Shown here: positions 1 through 8,654 of the stretch, piece after piece
How the letters are laid out: each line of letters opens with the position of its first letter
Position numbering within the stretch: the stretch's first letter is position 1
From: a bacterium
Lineage (GTDB): Bacteria; Krumholzibacteriota; Krumholzibacteriia; JACNKJ01
DNA: 64,000 bases
Reading direction: 5' to 3'
Assembly: GCA_024231955.1 (NCBI GenBank)
Contig: JAAEPZ010000012.1
Coordinates: forward strand, 1 to 64,000
Notes under the pieces: generated by a model
What the model saw: the letters and a program-made list of their open reading frames with translations, nothing else
Database searches by the model: none
Told to the model about the DNA's origin: nothing
Position numbers and translations under genes: made by a program

Positions 1-570
1 CACTTCAACCACGACCTGGAACCAGTCACAGTCGTCGGCTTCGTAATCGGACCGGAACTGGAACTGAACCTGAGCAGTCTCGGTCCATGAACCACAGTCC
101 AGAACCACATACTGCTCCCAGTTGTCGCCGTAGCCGTTGGGGATCGCCCAACCACAAACGGCGGTACGACCGCACCAGAGCGCGTATTGGTTGTTGCCGC
201 CACCGAAAGGTGTGACTGCGCTCATATCGGTTGCGTGACCGGCATTGAGAGTCGTCGACTCGACATGCCACCACTCGCCATCCTGAGCGGTATTGTCATA
301 GGCGGTCCAGCCGGCGGCGTCAGCCGTGCCGCCTGCACCATCAAAGTTAAATCCACGATTATATGTACCTTCGGAACCATAGGAACCGGGACCGGAAGCG
401 GGGAACAGGAACACGGTGTCCGCGCGGACCGATGTGTTCGCGGCCTTGACTACTGATTCCCTGGTGTCACTGAAATTGAACTCGTTCTCCGGAAGAGTGC
501 GAGCCATGACAGCACTGGCAAGGAAGGTTACGAGCACGAAGCATAAACTCAGAGAGAGAATCCTCTTCAT
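1..570 (-). CDS. Secreted protein of unknown function, 5' part only (cut by window edge)
   Basis: The reading frame is open for 190 codons from an ATG at 568-570 to the left edge, so the C-terminus lies outside the window. The N-terminus is a clear signal peptide (MKRILSLSLCFVLVTFLASA), so the product is exported. The mature part is rich in Gly, Trp, Asn and Asp and reads like an extracellular beta-rich domain (for example the stretch WWHVESTTLNAG). I do not recognise a family. Other large secreted proteins in this window carry C-terminal sorting domains, and this one may as well, but that part is not visible. The ribosome-binding site (GGGGGT) is only moderate. A near-consensus promoter lies about 300 nt upstream, giving a long leader. 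Confidence 0.75.
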   Translation of the reverse strand, partial: MKRILSLSLCFVLVTFLASAVMARTLPENEFNFSDTRESVVKAANTSVRADTVFLFPASGPGSYGSEGTYNRGFNFDGAGGTADAAGWTAYDNTAQDGEWWHVESTTLNAGHATDMSAVTPFGGGNNQYALWCGRTAVCGWAIPNGYGDNWEQYVVLDCGSWTETAQVQFQFRSDYEADDCDWFQVVVEV

Positions 571-631
571 GATACCCCCAATTGGCAATTGTAGTAACGG
601 ACAAGAATGCAAGCATCCTCGTCAGGAGTGG

Positions 632-715
632 TTATGTGGGGCGCTTGATGTGCGGGGCACCTGAAAGAGGGCAGGACTCACGCTGTGAGAGACGCATGCG
701 AGCAGTATCGGTCAT
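632..715 (-). CDS. Possible 27-residue leader ORF upstream of the secreted protein
   Basis: Inside the long leader there is an ATG (713-715) preceded by GGAGAG with 7 nt spacing. It opens a 27-codon frame (MTDTARMRLSQRESC...) ending in TAA at 632-634, 61 nt before the start of the secreted protein. It has no recognisable domain. The good Shine-Dalgarno and its place between promoter and gene are the only support; it could be a regulatory leader peptide or chance. Confidence 0.3.
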   Translation of the reverse strand: MTDTARMRLSQRESCPLSGAPHIKRPT

Positions 716-870
716 GGTTCATCTCTCCGAATTCTCCATGCGAGAAACGGCAAGACCACGACTGAGTTTAATCTGGAGGCGATACAGAATTCCGGAAAGG
801 AAACGTGGAGGGGCTTGGCTACCCCGTCTGCAAACTGATCCAGACTCAAGACCTCTAAACAAGCGAGTGT

Positions 871-899
871 ATTATATAACCCTAGTTATCCAGGGTCAA
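871..899 (-). promoter_or_regulatory. Near-consensus sigma-70 promoter for the 1-570 gene
   Basis: On the minus strand the -35 box TTGACC (894-899) and the -10 box TATAAT (871-876) are separated by exactly 17 nt. Transcription should start near 864, about 295 nt before the first codon of the secreted protein at 570. Confidence 0.7.
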
Positions 900-987
900 G
901 GAGATCATGCAAGTATAAAATTCTTATTATCTGGCAGGACCTGCGGCATCATTACAGGCGGGAGACATCGTCCGCGGCGTGATGCAA

Positions 988-1023
988 AAACGGAATAACC
1001 CCTCCTTTTCGGGGAGGGGTTAT
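988..1023 (-). terminator. Rho-independent terminator of the phoH-glyS gene string
   Basis: An 11-bp perfect stem (995-1005 with 1013-1023) with a 7-nt loop is followed, on the minus strand, by a T-rich tract (TCCGTTTTTG). It lies 42 nt after the glyS stop codon. Confidence 0.85.
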
Positions 1024-1064
1024 CGGTAAGACATCGATGTGACTCTTCAGGGGAGGGTGACCAA

Positions 1065-3218
1065 CTAGTCCTCCCGCTCCCCCTCCAAAACCACTTTGGA
1101 GAAGTCGGCAAAATGGGCAAACGTCTGGGCCAGGTTTTTCAGGAACGCCAGTCGGTTCTCCCGCAGGGCCTGATCCTCCGCATTCACCATGACACCATCG
1201 AAGTAGCTGTCGATCGCCTCACCCAGATCGGCCAACCGACGATAGGCGGCATCGTACTGCCTGTCCCCCGCCTCTGCGCGCAAGGGTCCCGCTGCAGCGC
1301 CCAGCGTGGCGCACAGATCTTTCTCCACCTGCTCCACCAGCATCTCGTGCGTGAACCCGAACTCCGGGGTGGCGGCATCGGCCCAACTGTCCAGAGTGGT
1401 CAGCGACTGCATGCTGTCGGCCTGCCAGTCGGCCTTGGCCAGGATATTTCCGACTCGCCGGGCACCTATCACCAGTTTCTCGAAGGCGGGATCGCCACGG
1501 AGGCTGTTCAGGGCCAACGCGCGCGCCTTGAGATCGAGTATCCGTGATTCGCCGGTGGCCATGACCGCGTCGTAGATATCGGGGGCGACCCCCTCACTCT
1601 CGAGCATCACCCGCAGGCGCCCCTTGAAGAAGTCGCGCAGCTTGACGTCCGCCCCCTCGCGCTCCTTGCCGGGATACAGAGCCAGCGCCCGCTCGAGCAA
1701 CTCCACCAGGTCCAGAGGCAACTCCCGCTCCAGCATCAGCCGCAATACCGCCAGCGCCTGCCGCCGGAGAGCATAGGGATCCTTGGATCCGGTGGGCATG
1801 AAGCCCGCAAGCCAGAAGCCGACTATGGCGTCAAGACGGTCGGCCAGCGCCAGCACTACCGCCTCATCACTTTGCGGCAGACGATCCCCGGCGAAACGGG
1901 GATAGCAGTGCTCCTGAATTATCGCGCCGCGGACATCCGGCACACCCGCGACCCGGGCATACTCCTGACCCATATAACCCTGCAGCTTGGTGAACTCCTT
2001 GCCGTCCTTCACCATCTCGCTGGCCAGATCGGCCTTGCAGAAATTGGAGGCCCATTTCAGAGCTTCCCTGTCCAGGGTAAGCCCGTCGGCCAGATCGGCA
2101 ATCTGCCCACCCAGTGTCTGCAGACGGTCCGCGCGGTCGGCGATACTGCCGAAGCCCTCGAGCCACAGCACCGATTTCAGTTTCTCCAGCATCCCGACGA
2201 GCCCCGCCCGACAGTCCTCTTTCCAGTAGAAGCGGGCATCTTCGAGTCGCGCCTGCAGAACCCGCTCATTGCCCTTGCTCACGACATCGGGACGACTCCG
2301 CTCACCGTTGAGTATGACGATGAATCCCGGCAGCAGGCTGCCGGCGTCATTCTCGGCCGAGAAATAACGCTGGTGCGACTTCATGGCTGTGGTGATGACC
2401 TCGCGCGGCAACTCCAGGAAATCTTCGTCAAAGCTCCCGCTCAGAACGGCGGCCTTCTCGACAAGGTAGTTCACCGTATCGACCAGTTCCCCATCCTCGA
2501 CGAGGCAGCCACCCATCTTCTCCGCTTCGGCGCGAGCCAGTCGCAACACCTCCGCGCGGCGAACGCGGGGATCAGCCGTGACATTAGCGCCGGCCAGACT
2601 CCGCTCGTATTCGTCCGCCACCGGAATTGTCACCGGGCCGGGCGACAGCAGGCGATGACCGTAACTCGTCCGCGATGCCCGCAAAGTGCCCAGTTTGAAA
2701 TCCACAATCTCCTCGCCCAGCAGTGCGACCACCCAGCGGATGGGTCGCGCGAAACGGAGACTGCCGTCACCCCAGGTCATGGTTTTCGGGAAACGCAAAG
2801 CCAGAATCCGCGCGGGCAATCCCTCGGCCAGGATCTCCGCAGCGAGACGTCCGGGCGTCTTCTTGTGCGCCGCCAGATACTCCCCTTTGGGAGTCTCAAC
2901 GAAGTACAGGTCCTCCATCGCGACACCCTGCCCCCGGGCAAAGCCGGTCGCGGCCTTGGTGGGTTCACCGTCGCGATAAGCTGCAGCCTTGGGCGGACCG
3001 GTGACCTCCTCCTCGAAATCATCCTGTTTCAGGACCAGGTCCTTGACGAGCAGGGCGATCCGGCGCGGCGTTGCGAAACAGAGAATCTCACCGTGGGCAA
3101 GCCGCTCCCCGGTCAACCACTCATCCATCTCCGCGGCCAGCTGATTCATTGCAGGCTCGACATAACTGACGGGAATCTCCTCACTCCCGATCTCCAGCAG
3201 GAAGCTCTTGTTAGCCAT
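1065..3218 (-). CDS. glyS: Glycine--tRNA ligase beta subunit
   Basis: Beta subunit of the heterotetrameric glycyl-tRNA synthetase; with GlyQ it charges tRNA-Gly in the cytoplasm. The start [16 protein letters not shown] matches the family's N-terminal motif. The conserved MKSHQRYF core and the C-terminal DALR-type anticodon-binding region (last ~110 residues) are present. About 717 residues, slightly longer than the usual ~690. An ATG 9 nt upstream (3227) is an alternative start; I prefer 3218 because the protein then begins as homologues do. It overlaps the end of glyQ by 8 nt, so the two subunits are translationally coupled. It is the last gene of a long leftward string and is followed by a strong terminator. 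Confidence 0.96.
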   Translation of the reverse strand: MANKSFLLEIGSEEIPVSYVEPAMNQLAAEMDEWLTGERLAHGEILCFATPRRIALLVKDLVLKQDDFEEEVTGPPKAAAYRDGEPTKAATGFARGQGVAMEDLYFVETPKGEYLAAHKKTPGRLAAEILAEGLPARILALRFPKTMTWGDGSLRFARPIRWVVALLGEEIVDFKLGTLRASRTSYGHRLLSPGPVTIPVADEYERSLAGANVTADPRVRRAEVLRLARAEAEKMGGCLVEDGELVDTVNYLVEKAAVLSGSFDEDFLELPREVITTAMKSHQRYFSAENDAGSLLPGFIVILNGERSRPDVVSKGNERVLQARLEDARFYWKEDCRAGLVGMLEKLKSVLWLEGFGSIADRADRLQTLGGQIADLADGLTLDREALKWASNFCKADLASEMVKDGKEFTKLQGYMGQEYARVAGVPDVRGAIIQEHCYPRFAGDRLPQSDEAVVLALADRLDAIVGFWLAGFMPTGSKDPYALRRQALAVLRLMLERELPLDLVELLERALALYPGKEREGADVKLRDFFKGRLRVMLESEGVAPDIYDAVMATGESRILDLKARALALNSLRGDPAFEKLVIGARRVGNILAKADWQADSMQSLTTLDSWADAATPEFGFTHEMLVEQVEKDLCATLGAAAGPLRAEAGDRQYDAAYRRLADLGEAIDSYFDGVMVNAEDQALRENRLAFLKNLAQTFAHFADFSKVVLEGERED

Positions 3219-4101
3219 GATCTTCATCCGCTCCCTTCCGCAGCAGGGGGAAACCCAGCTCTTCCCGCTGCGCCATGTATGCCTGCGCCGATAGGCGGGC
3301 CAGTTTACGAACGCGGGTGATGTACCCCGTCCGCTCCGAAACGCTGATCGCGCCGCGCGCCTCCAGCACGTTGAACTGATGCGAGCACTTGATCACGTAA
3401 TCATATCCCGGCGCCACCAGCCCCGCCTCCAGCATCCGCACCGCTTCGGTCTCGAAACGGTTGAACAGTTCGAAGTGCAGGTCGATATCGGCGTGCTCGA
3501 AATTGAAGCGGGAGAAATCCTTCTCGTAGCTGCGGTTGACATCCCCCCAGGTCAGACCGCCGCCCCAGTCGAGGTCCATGAGGTGATCCTTGCCCTGCAG
3601 GTACATCGCGATGCGCAGCAGGCCGTAGGTCAGTTCAGCCGTGACCGGTTTGAGATCGTAGCCCCCCACCGACTGGAAATAGGTGAACTGGGTGATCTCC
3701 ATTCCATCGAGCCAGACCTCCCAACCCAGACCGGAAGCACCCAAAGTCGGGCTCTCCCAGTCATCCTCGACGAACCGAACCTCATGCAGATCCAGATCGA
3801 TACCGATGTGACGGAGACTGTCGAGATACAGATCCACGACATTCGGCGGCTCCGGTTTCAGGATGACCTGATACTGCAGGAACTGCTGCACCCGGTTCGG
3901 ATTCTCACCGTAGCGGCCATCCTTGGGACGACGACTCGGCTCGACGTACGCGGTGCGCCACGGTTCCGGTCCCAGGACCCGCAGGAATGTGGCTGGATTG
4001 AAGGTACCCGCCCCCACTTCCGAGTTATAGGGCTGCAGGAGTACGCAACCCTGATCGGACCAGAATTGGGACAGGCGCAGGATCATGTCCTGGTAAGTCA
4101 T
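3211..4101 (-). CDS. glyQ: Glycine--tRNA ligase alpha subunit
   Basis: Catalytic alpha subunit of bacterial alpha2beta2 glycyl-tRNA synthetase (class II). The N-terminus [18 protein letters not shown] and the segments [17 protein letters not shown] and FTYFQSVGG are highly conserved in this family. 296 residues is the normal length. The ATG overlaps the recO stop codon (ATGA), and glyS overlaps its 3' end. Using the separate alpha/beta form rather than the single-chain enzyme is common in Gram-negative lineages. Confidence 0.97.
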   Translation of the reverse strand: MTYQDMILRLSQFWSDQGCVLLQPYNSEVGAGTFNPATFLRVLGPEPWRTAYVEPSRRPKDGRYGENPNRVQQFLQYQVILKPEPPNVVDLYLDSLRHIGIDLDLHEVRFVEDDWESPTLGASGLGWEVWLDGMEITQFTYFQSVGGYDLKPVTAELTYGLLRIAMYLQGKDHLMDLDWGGGLTWGDVNRSYEKDFSRFNFEHADIDLHFELFNRFETEAVRMLEAGLVAPGYDYVIKCSHQFNVLEARGAISVSERTGYITRVRKLARLSAQAYMAQREELGFPLLRKGADEDHG

Positions 4102-4883
4102 GCAGACGACTCCTTGTCGATCTGACCACCGGGCGACTCGTCCTTACGCAGCATGGCAAGAGCTCGCGGCAGGCGATAACCCGGCAGGTGGTGGCTAAGC
4201 GCAATATGGAGGACACGTCCGATCCGCTTGCGGACTCCGTCCGGCATAAGCCGGTCCCGCATCCCGGATGGCGACGTGCGGAACAGGGACTGTAACCAGT
4301 CCCGGTCCCCCCTTTCAAGATCAATTCCCTCATGCCCGCAATCCGCGCGGGCGAAGAGCGCTTCCACAGGGAGAAAGCGGAAGTTGTCATCCGTCAACGG
4401 CTTGTCCGTGATGCAGCAGGTATCGAGCTCCGGCAACAGACCGTTGAGCGCCAGAAGAGCGGCCTCGAAAGCGAACAGGGGTGCGAAACCCACCTCCTCG
4501 CCGCTGTCGAATATCCGCAGATATTCATCCAGGAGATCGAAGAGGCCATCGTGGTTCGCCTCCTCACGGTGACACAATATAATAAGCTCAATGCCCGCCA
4601 GGCGCAGTGCCAAAGTTTGCAAACTTCGCGAGGATCCGGGCAACGTGCCGGCCAGGGAGATCTCCTTGAGCAGATGGAGGTCGCTCCGCCGCTTCAGATA
4701 GAGTACGGCCTCGACAGGGGTTCCGGGCTCCAGAAGACCGCGAAAATGGCTCTTGATGCCCCGCGCCCCCTTGGCAACGGCGCGGCGGGTGCCGTCATCC
4801 TCTGTGAGCAAAAGTACGATCAGGCTGGTCTCGCCCAGAGGCCAGGTCCTCAACACGCGGGCGCGCGTGCGCAAGAGGCTCAC
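4098..4883 (-). CDS. recO: DNA repair protein RecO
   Basis: RecO is the recombination mediator of the RecFOR pathway; it binds ssDNA/SSB and loads RecA. The N-terminal OB-fold is recognisable ([19 protein letters not shown], then [20 protein letters not shown]), followed by the helical C-terminal part. 261 residues, normal size. The usual four-cysteine zinc site seems incomplete: a CC pair and one later Cys-Gly-His are visible rather than two CxxC pairs, so zinc binding is doubtful. The start is GTG. It lies 3 nt after mgtE and overlaps glyQ by 4 nt. Confidence 0.9.
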   Translation of the reverse strand: MSLLRTRARVLRTWPLGETSLIVLLLTEDDGTRRAVAKGARGIKSHFRGLLEPGTPVEAVLYLKRRSDLHLLKEISLAGTLPGSSRSLQTLALRLAGIELIILCHREEANHDGLFDLLDEYLRIFDSGEEVGFAPLFAFEAALLALNGLLPELDTCCITDKPLTDDNFRFLPVEALFARADCGHEGIDLERGDRDWLQSLFRTSPSGMRDRLMPDGVRKRIGRVLHIALSHHLPGYRLPRALAMLRKDESPGGQIDKESSA

Positions 4884-4886
4884 GAT

Positions 4887-6248
4887 CTACACCAGGATAT
4901 GACGGAAGCGCCAGGCAATGGCCAGATAGATCGTCAGGGCGACGATGTCATTGGTCGTCGTGACAAAGGGTCCCGTTGCGTAGGCCGGGTCGATACCGAA
5001 GCGGGTGAACACCATCGGAATCACGGTTCCGGTCAGGGTGGCCCAGAGGACAACCAGCATCATGGTCGAGGAGATCAGCAGAGCCAGCGGCAGGCTCTGG
5101 AGCCAGAACCAGACGACGCCGAAGGTCAGCATGCCGATCACGGCACCGTTGAAAATCGAGACGAGAATCTCGCGCCTGATCCGAGGCCAGGGAGCATCGC
5201 CCTTGACCTCACCCGTGGCCAGACCGCGCACGATGATCGTCGAGGACTGAATCCCGATGTTGCCGGCCAGCGCCATGATCACGGGGACGAAGAAGGCCAG
5301 CTCCAGCACGGTGGAGAGGGAGGTCTCGAAGCCCTGCAGAATCCGCCCGGACACCAGGCCGCCGCCAAGCCCGAGGATCAGCCAGGGAAGCCGCTCGCGA
5401 CTGAGACGGAAAATGCCCAGCGCGTGGAAGGAGTCCTCCGAACCGAGACCGGCGAGACGGGACAGATCCTCGCTCGCCTCCTCCTCCATCACATCCAGCA
5501 CATCATCCACGGTGATCCGGCCCACCAATTTGTCATCCCCATCGATAACCGGCAGCGAAACCAGATCGTACTTGCGGAAGAGGTTGGCCACCTCCTCCTG
5601 ATCCATCCCCGGTGTGGCCCAGGCCTCGGTTGCGGACATCACGGCCTGCAACGGCATCCCCGGACGGGCCAGAACCATATCACGCAGCGGCAGTTCCCCC
5701 TTCAGCCGCCGTTCGGAATCGACCACATAGACATTGTACAGGCGCTTGATGTCGTCGGCGTTCTCGCGGAGCATCTCGATGGCCTCGGCCACCAGTGCTT
5801 GCTCATGGATTGCGGCAAGCTCGACCATCATCAGGTCGCCCGCAGTGTCCTCTTCGTGCTGGAGAAGGGTACGAACCTCCTCCTCGGTCTCATCCTCGAG
5901 GAGATCCAGCACCCGCTCCTGCTCATCATCCTCCAGCAGCCGCACGGTGTCGGCGGCCTCATCCGAATCCATCTCCTCAACCAGATCCGCGAGTTTCCGC
6001 TCGCTCAGGGCGTCGGTAAGATCCTCCTGGATGTGCTCATCCACACCACCGAGAACCTCTGCAGCCGTCTCGGTGTCCAGGATATCCAGAATCAGTTGAC
6101 ACTCTTCGGTGTCCAGAAACTCGAAAGCCTCCTCGATCTCCGCCGTGGATACTTTGCGCACCAGCCGATGCAGCGCGTCAGTATCACCTTTTGCCAGCAG
6201 AGCGCGGACCCGATCCTCGAAATGGGGAGGGCTGACATCTAGGCTCAT
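4887..6248 (-). CDS. mgtE: Magnesium transporter MgtE
   Basis: Inner-membrane Mg2+ channel gated by cytoplasmic Mg2+. The order is typical: an acidic helical N domain (residues ~1-130, with many Asp/Glu repeats such as EEMDSDEAADTVRLL), a CBS pair (~135-260), then five transmembrane helices (~280-453). The pore signatures GNIGIQSSTIIVRG and the GPFVTTTNDIVAL helix are intact. The ATG overlaps the stop of the DUF502 gene (ATGA). With the CorC-like gene two positions upstream it suggests a Mg2+/divalent-cation theme in this string. 453 residues, normal length. Confidence 0.95.
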   Translation of the reverse strand: MSLDVSPPHFEDRVRALLAKGDTDALHRLVRKVSTAEIEEAFEFLDTEECQLILDILDTETAAEVLGGVDEHIQEDLTDALSERKLADLVEEMDSDEAADTVRLLEDDEQERVLDLLEDETEEEVRTLLQHEEDTAGDLMMVELAAIHEQALVAEAIEMLRENADDIKRLYNVYVVDSERRLKGELPLRDMVLARPGMPLQAVMSATEAWATPGMDQEEVANLFRKYDLVSLPVIDGDDKLVGRITVDDVLDVMEEEASEDLSRLAGLGSEDSFHALGIFRLSRERLPWLILGLGGGLVSGRILQGFETSLSTVLELAFFVPVIMALAGNIGIQSSTIIVRGLATGEVKGDAPWPRIRREILVSIFNGAVIGMLTFGVVWFWLQSLPLALLISSTMMLVVLWATLTGTVIPMVFTRFGIDPAYATGPFVTTTNDIVALTIYLAIAWRFRHILV

Positions 6249-6871
6249 GCGTCCCCTCCGGTCGGGCCTTCGTCAGATTGGGGCAAAAATTCTGGCGGGA
6301 TATACGCCCCTCCGGAGACGATGATCTTCAGGGCCTCCTCGACACTGAGTTCGACGTGTATCAATTCCGATTCGGGTACGATGAGCACAAACCCGGAAGT
6401 GGGGTTGGGACTGGTCGGCAGAAAGACATTGTAGCAAGGTTCGCTCGAACGGGAGTGGAGATCGGGGGGAGTGTCGCACGAGATGAAACCCAGGGCCCAC
6501 AGGCCGGGTCGCGGATACTGAACGGTCACCACGCTGCGAAAGGTATTCTTCCGATCGCCGAAGAAGACATCCAGAATCTGGCGTATGGAGGTGTAGATTT
6601 TGCCGGCAAGGGGCAGAGAGCCCGCCAGGGATTCGAAGTACTGAATCAGTTTGCGGACAATGAAGTTGCCTGCCAGGAAACCGACGATGACCAGCAGCAG
6701 AAACGCAACCATCACCCCTAGACCCGGGATACGGAACCCCAGACCCCGCTCGACTACGGGCTGCAGCAGCGTATCGAGATTGACGAACAGCTTCCACAAC
6801 ACCCAGACGGTAATCGCCGTGGGCAGTGTAACAGCCAATCCCGTCAGGAGCCACTTGCGAACCCGTCTCAC
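6245..6871 (-). CDS. DUF502 family membrane protein
   Basis: 208 residues with two N-terminal transmembrane segments (about residues 7-28 and 52-75) and a soluble domain carrying the family's features (a GDRKNTFRSVVTVQYPRPG-like strand pair and PNPTSGFVLIVP). The molecular function of DUF502 is unknown. The start is GTG, overlapping the CorC-like stop codon by 4 nt (GTGA), and the stop overlaps mgtE. This tight coupling suggests a role linked to cation transport or membrane homeostasis, which is inference. Confidence 0.88.
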   Translation of the reverse strand: MRRVRKWLLTGLAVTLPTAITVWVLWKLFVNLDTLLQPVVERGLGFRIPGLGVMVAFLLLVIVGFLAGNFIVRKLIQYFESLAGSLPLAGKIYTSIRQILDVFFGDRKNTFRSVVTVQYPRPGLWALGFISCDTPPDLHSRSSEPCYNVFLPTSPNPTSGFVLIVPESELIHVELSVEEALKIIVSGGAYIPPEFLPQSDEGPTGGDA

Positions 6872-8175
6872 TCAATTGCCTCCCCGGGTTCGTCCTTGCT
6901 GTTCTCCCGCACGATGTCAGCCAGCCCGTCGCGCGAGATGATCACCTTGGCGATCCTCTGCCGCTGCACACTCTCCACGCGGAAGGTGAACGGCTCCTGA
7001 TGCACCTTGTCCCCGGCCCGCAGAATCCTTCCGGAAAGATAGAACAGCAAACCACCCAGCGATTCGAACTCCTCCTCCTCAACCTCCTGGAAACTGTGTC
7101 CCAGCATCTCGCTGAGTTCATCCAGGTCGATTTTGGCGTCGACGCGAGCGGAGTTGGCGTCGATGAGATCGAAAAGGTTCTCATCCTTGTCGTATTCGTC
7201 GTGGATCTCGCCCACAATCTCCTCGAGCAGATCCTCCAGGGTTACGATCCCCGCAGTGCCGCCGTACTCATCCACCACGATCGCAATGTGCTGACGGAGC
7301 GCCTGGAACCGACGGAGCAGATCGCCCACCATCTTGGTTTCGGGAACGAAGTAGGGCTTGCGCATCAACTGCATGACGCGCGGCTCCTCCTTTTCGCCCT
7401 CCTGACGGAGGAAATCCTTCGAGTTGAGAATACCCACGACGTGATCAATCGACTCCTTGTAGACGGGCATACGGCTGTGACCCTTCTCGGCCATGAACTG
7501 CCGCGCCTCCGTAAAAGAGGTATCCACATCGAGAGAGACGACATCGATTCTGGGGATCATCACTTCGCGCACGGGAGTATCGCGCAGGTCGATAATCGAA
7601 GAGATCATCTGGCGCTCCGTATCGTGCAGCAGATCCTCCCCCCCCTCATTCTCGACGAAATCCTGAACATCCCGAGCCGACACGATGGGGCCGGCCAGAT
7701 CCAGACTGCGCGCCAGTTGGAACCGGGACAGCAGCGGATTGAGCAGCGAGTTGAGCGGGTACAGCACGAAAAAGGCGGGTATAAGCACCCAACCCAGAAT
7801 CTTCGTTATCGAGGCCGGGAACTTCAGGGCCACGTAGCGGAGAATATTGACCGACAGAACCAGTCCCAGCATGAGGACCAGCCAGCCAAGAGTGGTCAGC
7901 CCCCCATGCAGGGAACCATTGGCCGTCGTCACCAGATTCGCCAGATGCATGCCGCCCAGTACGAGAGTGGCGGTCATCCCCAGGAAGGGGAAAAGGAGTA
8001 GTGTCAGCGCCAGTTCGCGTGGCCAGTGTTCGTGGATCCTGGCCAGCATCCCCTTCTGTTCACTCTCCGTTATCTGCGGCTCCACCCGCAGTATTGTGGT
8101 AAAGGCGGTGGTGACGGCGGAGAACAACAGAGTGGCGCCCCAGGCGCAGAGGAACCAGAGGAACAGAGGCTCCAA
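6868..8175 (-). CDS. CorC/HlyC-type CNNM transporter-like protein
   Basis: Domains in order: CNNM/DUF21 membrane domain with about four helices (first ~180 residues), linker, CBS pair (MIPRIDVVSLDV... to VDEYGGTAGIVTLEDLLEEIVG), and a CorC_HlyC C-terminal domain. The family is linked to Mg2+ or Co2+ efflux. The segment VDEYGGTAGIVT is diagnostic. I chose the TTG at 8173-8175: it has AGGGG 9 nt upstream and lies just after the ybeY stop, whereas the ATG at 8226 would put 46 nt inside ybeY. With the upstream ATG the protein is 452 residues. It is coupled downstream to the DUF502 gene. Confidence 0.88.
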   Translation of the reverse strand: MEPLFLWFLCAWGATLLFSAVTTAFTTILRVEPQITESEQKGMLARIHEHWPRELALTLLLFPFLGMTATLVLGGMHLANLVTTANGSLHGGLTTLGWLVLMLGLVLSVNILRYVALKFPASITKILGWVLIPAFFVLYPLNSLLNPLLSRFQLARSLDLAGPIVSARDVQDFVENEGGEDLLHDTERQMISSIIDLRDTPVREVMIPRIDVVSLDVDTSFTEARQFMAEKGHSRMPVYKESIDHVVGILNSKDFLRQEGEKEEPRVMQLMRKPYFVPETKMVGDLLRRFQALRQHIAIVVDEYGGTAGIVTLEDLLEEIVGEIHDEYDKDENLFDLIDANSARVDAKIDLDELSEMLGHSFQEVEEEEFESLGGLLFYLSGRILRAGDKVHQEPFTFRVESVQRQRIAKVIISRDGLADIVRENSKDEPGEAIE

Positions 8176-8180
8176 GGCGA

Positions 8181-8654
8181 TCAACCCCTTTCGGTCCGTG
8201 ATGAAAAATAGGCCGTCAGACGACAACGCCAGGGAAGTTCTGCTTCCAGCATGGCGGCTGCCCCCGGTTCGGTTTGGTGATCCATACCCAGTATATGGTG
8301 CAATCCGTGAATTACCAGAACAGAGAGCTCCTCGGCAACGGAATGCCCCTCCGCACGCGCCTGGCTCCGTGCAGTCTCGACCGACAGGAGGATCTCCCCC
8401 AACGGATCGTCTTCGGGATCCGCCTGGCCGTCAGAGGACTCACCATAGGTGAAGCTGAGAACGTCCGTGGGTTTGTCCTGACCGCGATAATCGCGGTTCA
8501 CCTCACGAATCTCCCGATCGGAGAGGAAATTGACCTCCACCAGCCCGTTCGCCGGCCCGATCTCCCGGGCAAGGTCGACGAGATGATCCCACCAGGGGTG
8601 ATCGCTCGGAGCAGTTTCGGGGAATTCAGGATTTTCCCGGATCAATAATCGCAT
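8181..8654 (-). CDS. ybeY: Endoribonuclease YbeY (rRNA maturation factor)
   Basis: Single-domain zinc-dependent RNase involved in 16S rRNA 3'-end maturation and 70S quality control. The motif HGLHHILGMDH gives the H-x3-H-x5-H zinc ligands (His116, His120, His126 counted from the chosen start), preceded by the conserved KPTDVLSF. I chose the ATG at 8652-8654 (157 residues, MRLLIRENPEF) because a longer in-frame extension is basic, low-complexity and overlaps the preceding gene heavily. It overlaps the 3' end of the HD-phosphodiesterase gene by 29 nt. A phoH, HD-7TM, ybeY order is common in bacteria. Confidence 0.93.
   Translation of the reverse strand: MRLLIRENPEFPETAPSDHPWWDHLVDLAREIGPANGLVEVNFLSDREIREVNRDYRGQDKPTDVLSFTYGESSDGQADPEDDPLGEILLSVETARSQARAEGHSVAEELSVLVIHGLHHILGMDHQTEPGAAAMLEAELPWRCRLTAYFSSRTERG

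Larger units (their letters stand above)
571..1064. other. Intergenic region, leader and terminator
   Basis: No full-size gene is supported here. It holds the promoter at 871-899 and the approximately 295-nt leader of the left-edge gene with a possible short ORF (632-715), and the terminator of the glyS operon (988-1023). Confidence 0.6.

Noticed and set aside
885..899. Resemblance of CCCTAGTTATCCAGGGT to a homing-endonuclease site
   Set aside because: The bases are explained by the promoter spacer and -35 region, and no intron or endonuclease gene is present.
4332..6242. A 636-codon plus-strand open frame
   Set aside because: It lies antisense to mgtE and recO, which have clear family motifs; its product is Gln/His/Arg-rich with no domain. 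The same holds for long antisense frames over glyS (1872-3320), the PgpH-like gene (8881-11094), the symporter (46099-47802) and the flippase (49559-50857).
6245..6871. A Mg2+ riboswitch (M-box) controlling mgtE
   Set aside because: mgtE overlaps the upstream DUF502 gene by 4 nt, leaving no leader for a riboswitch in front of it.
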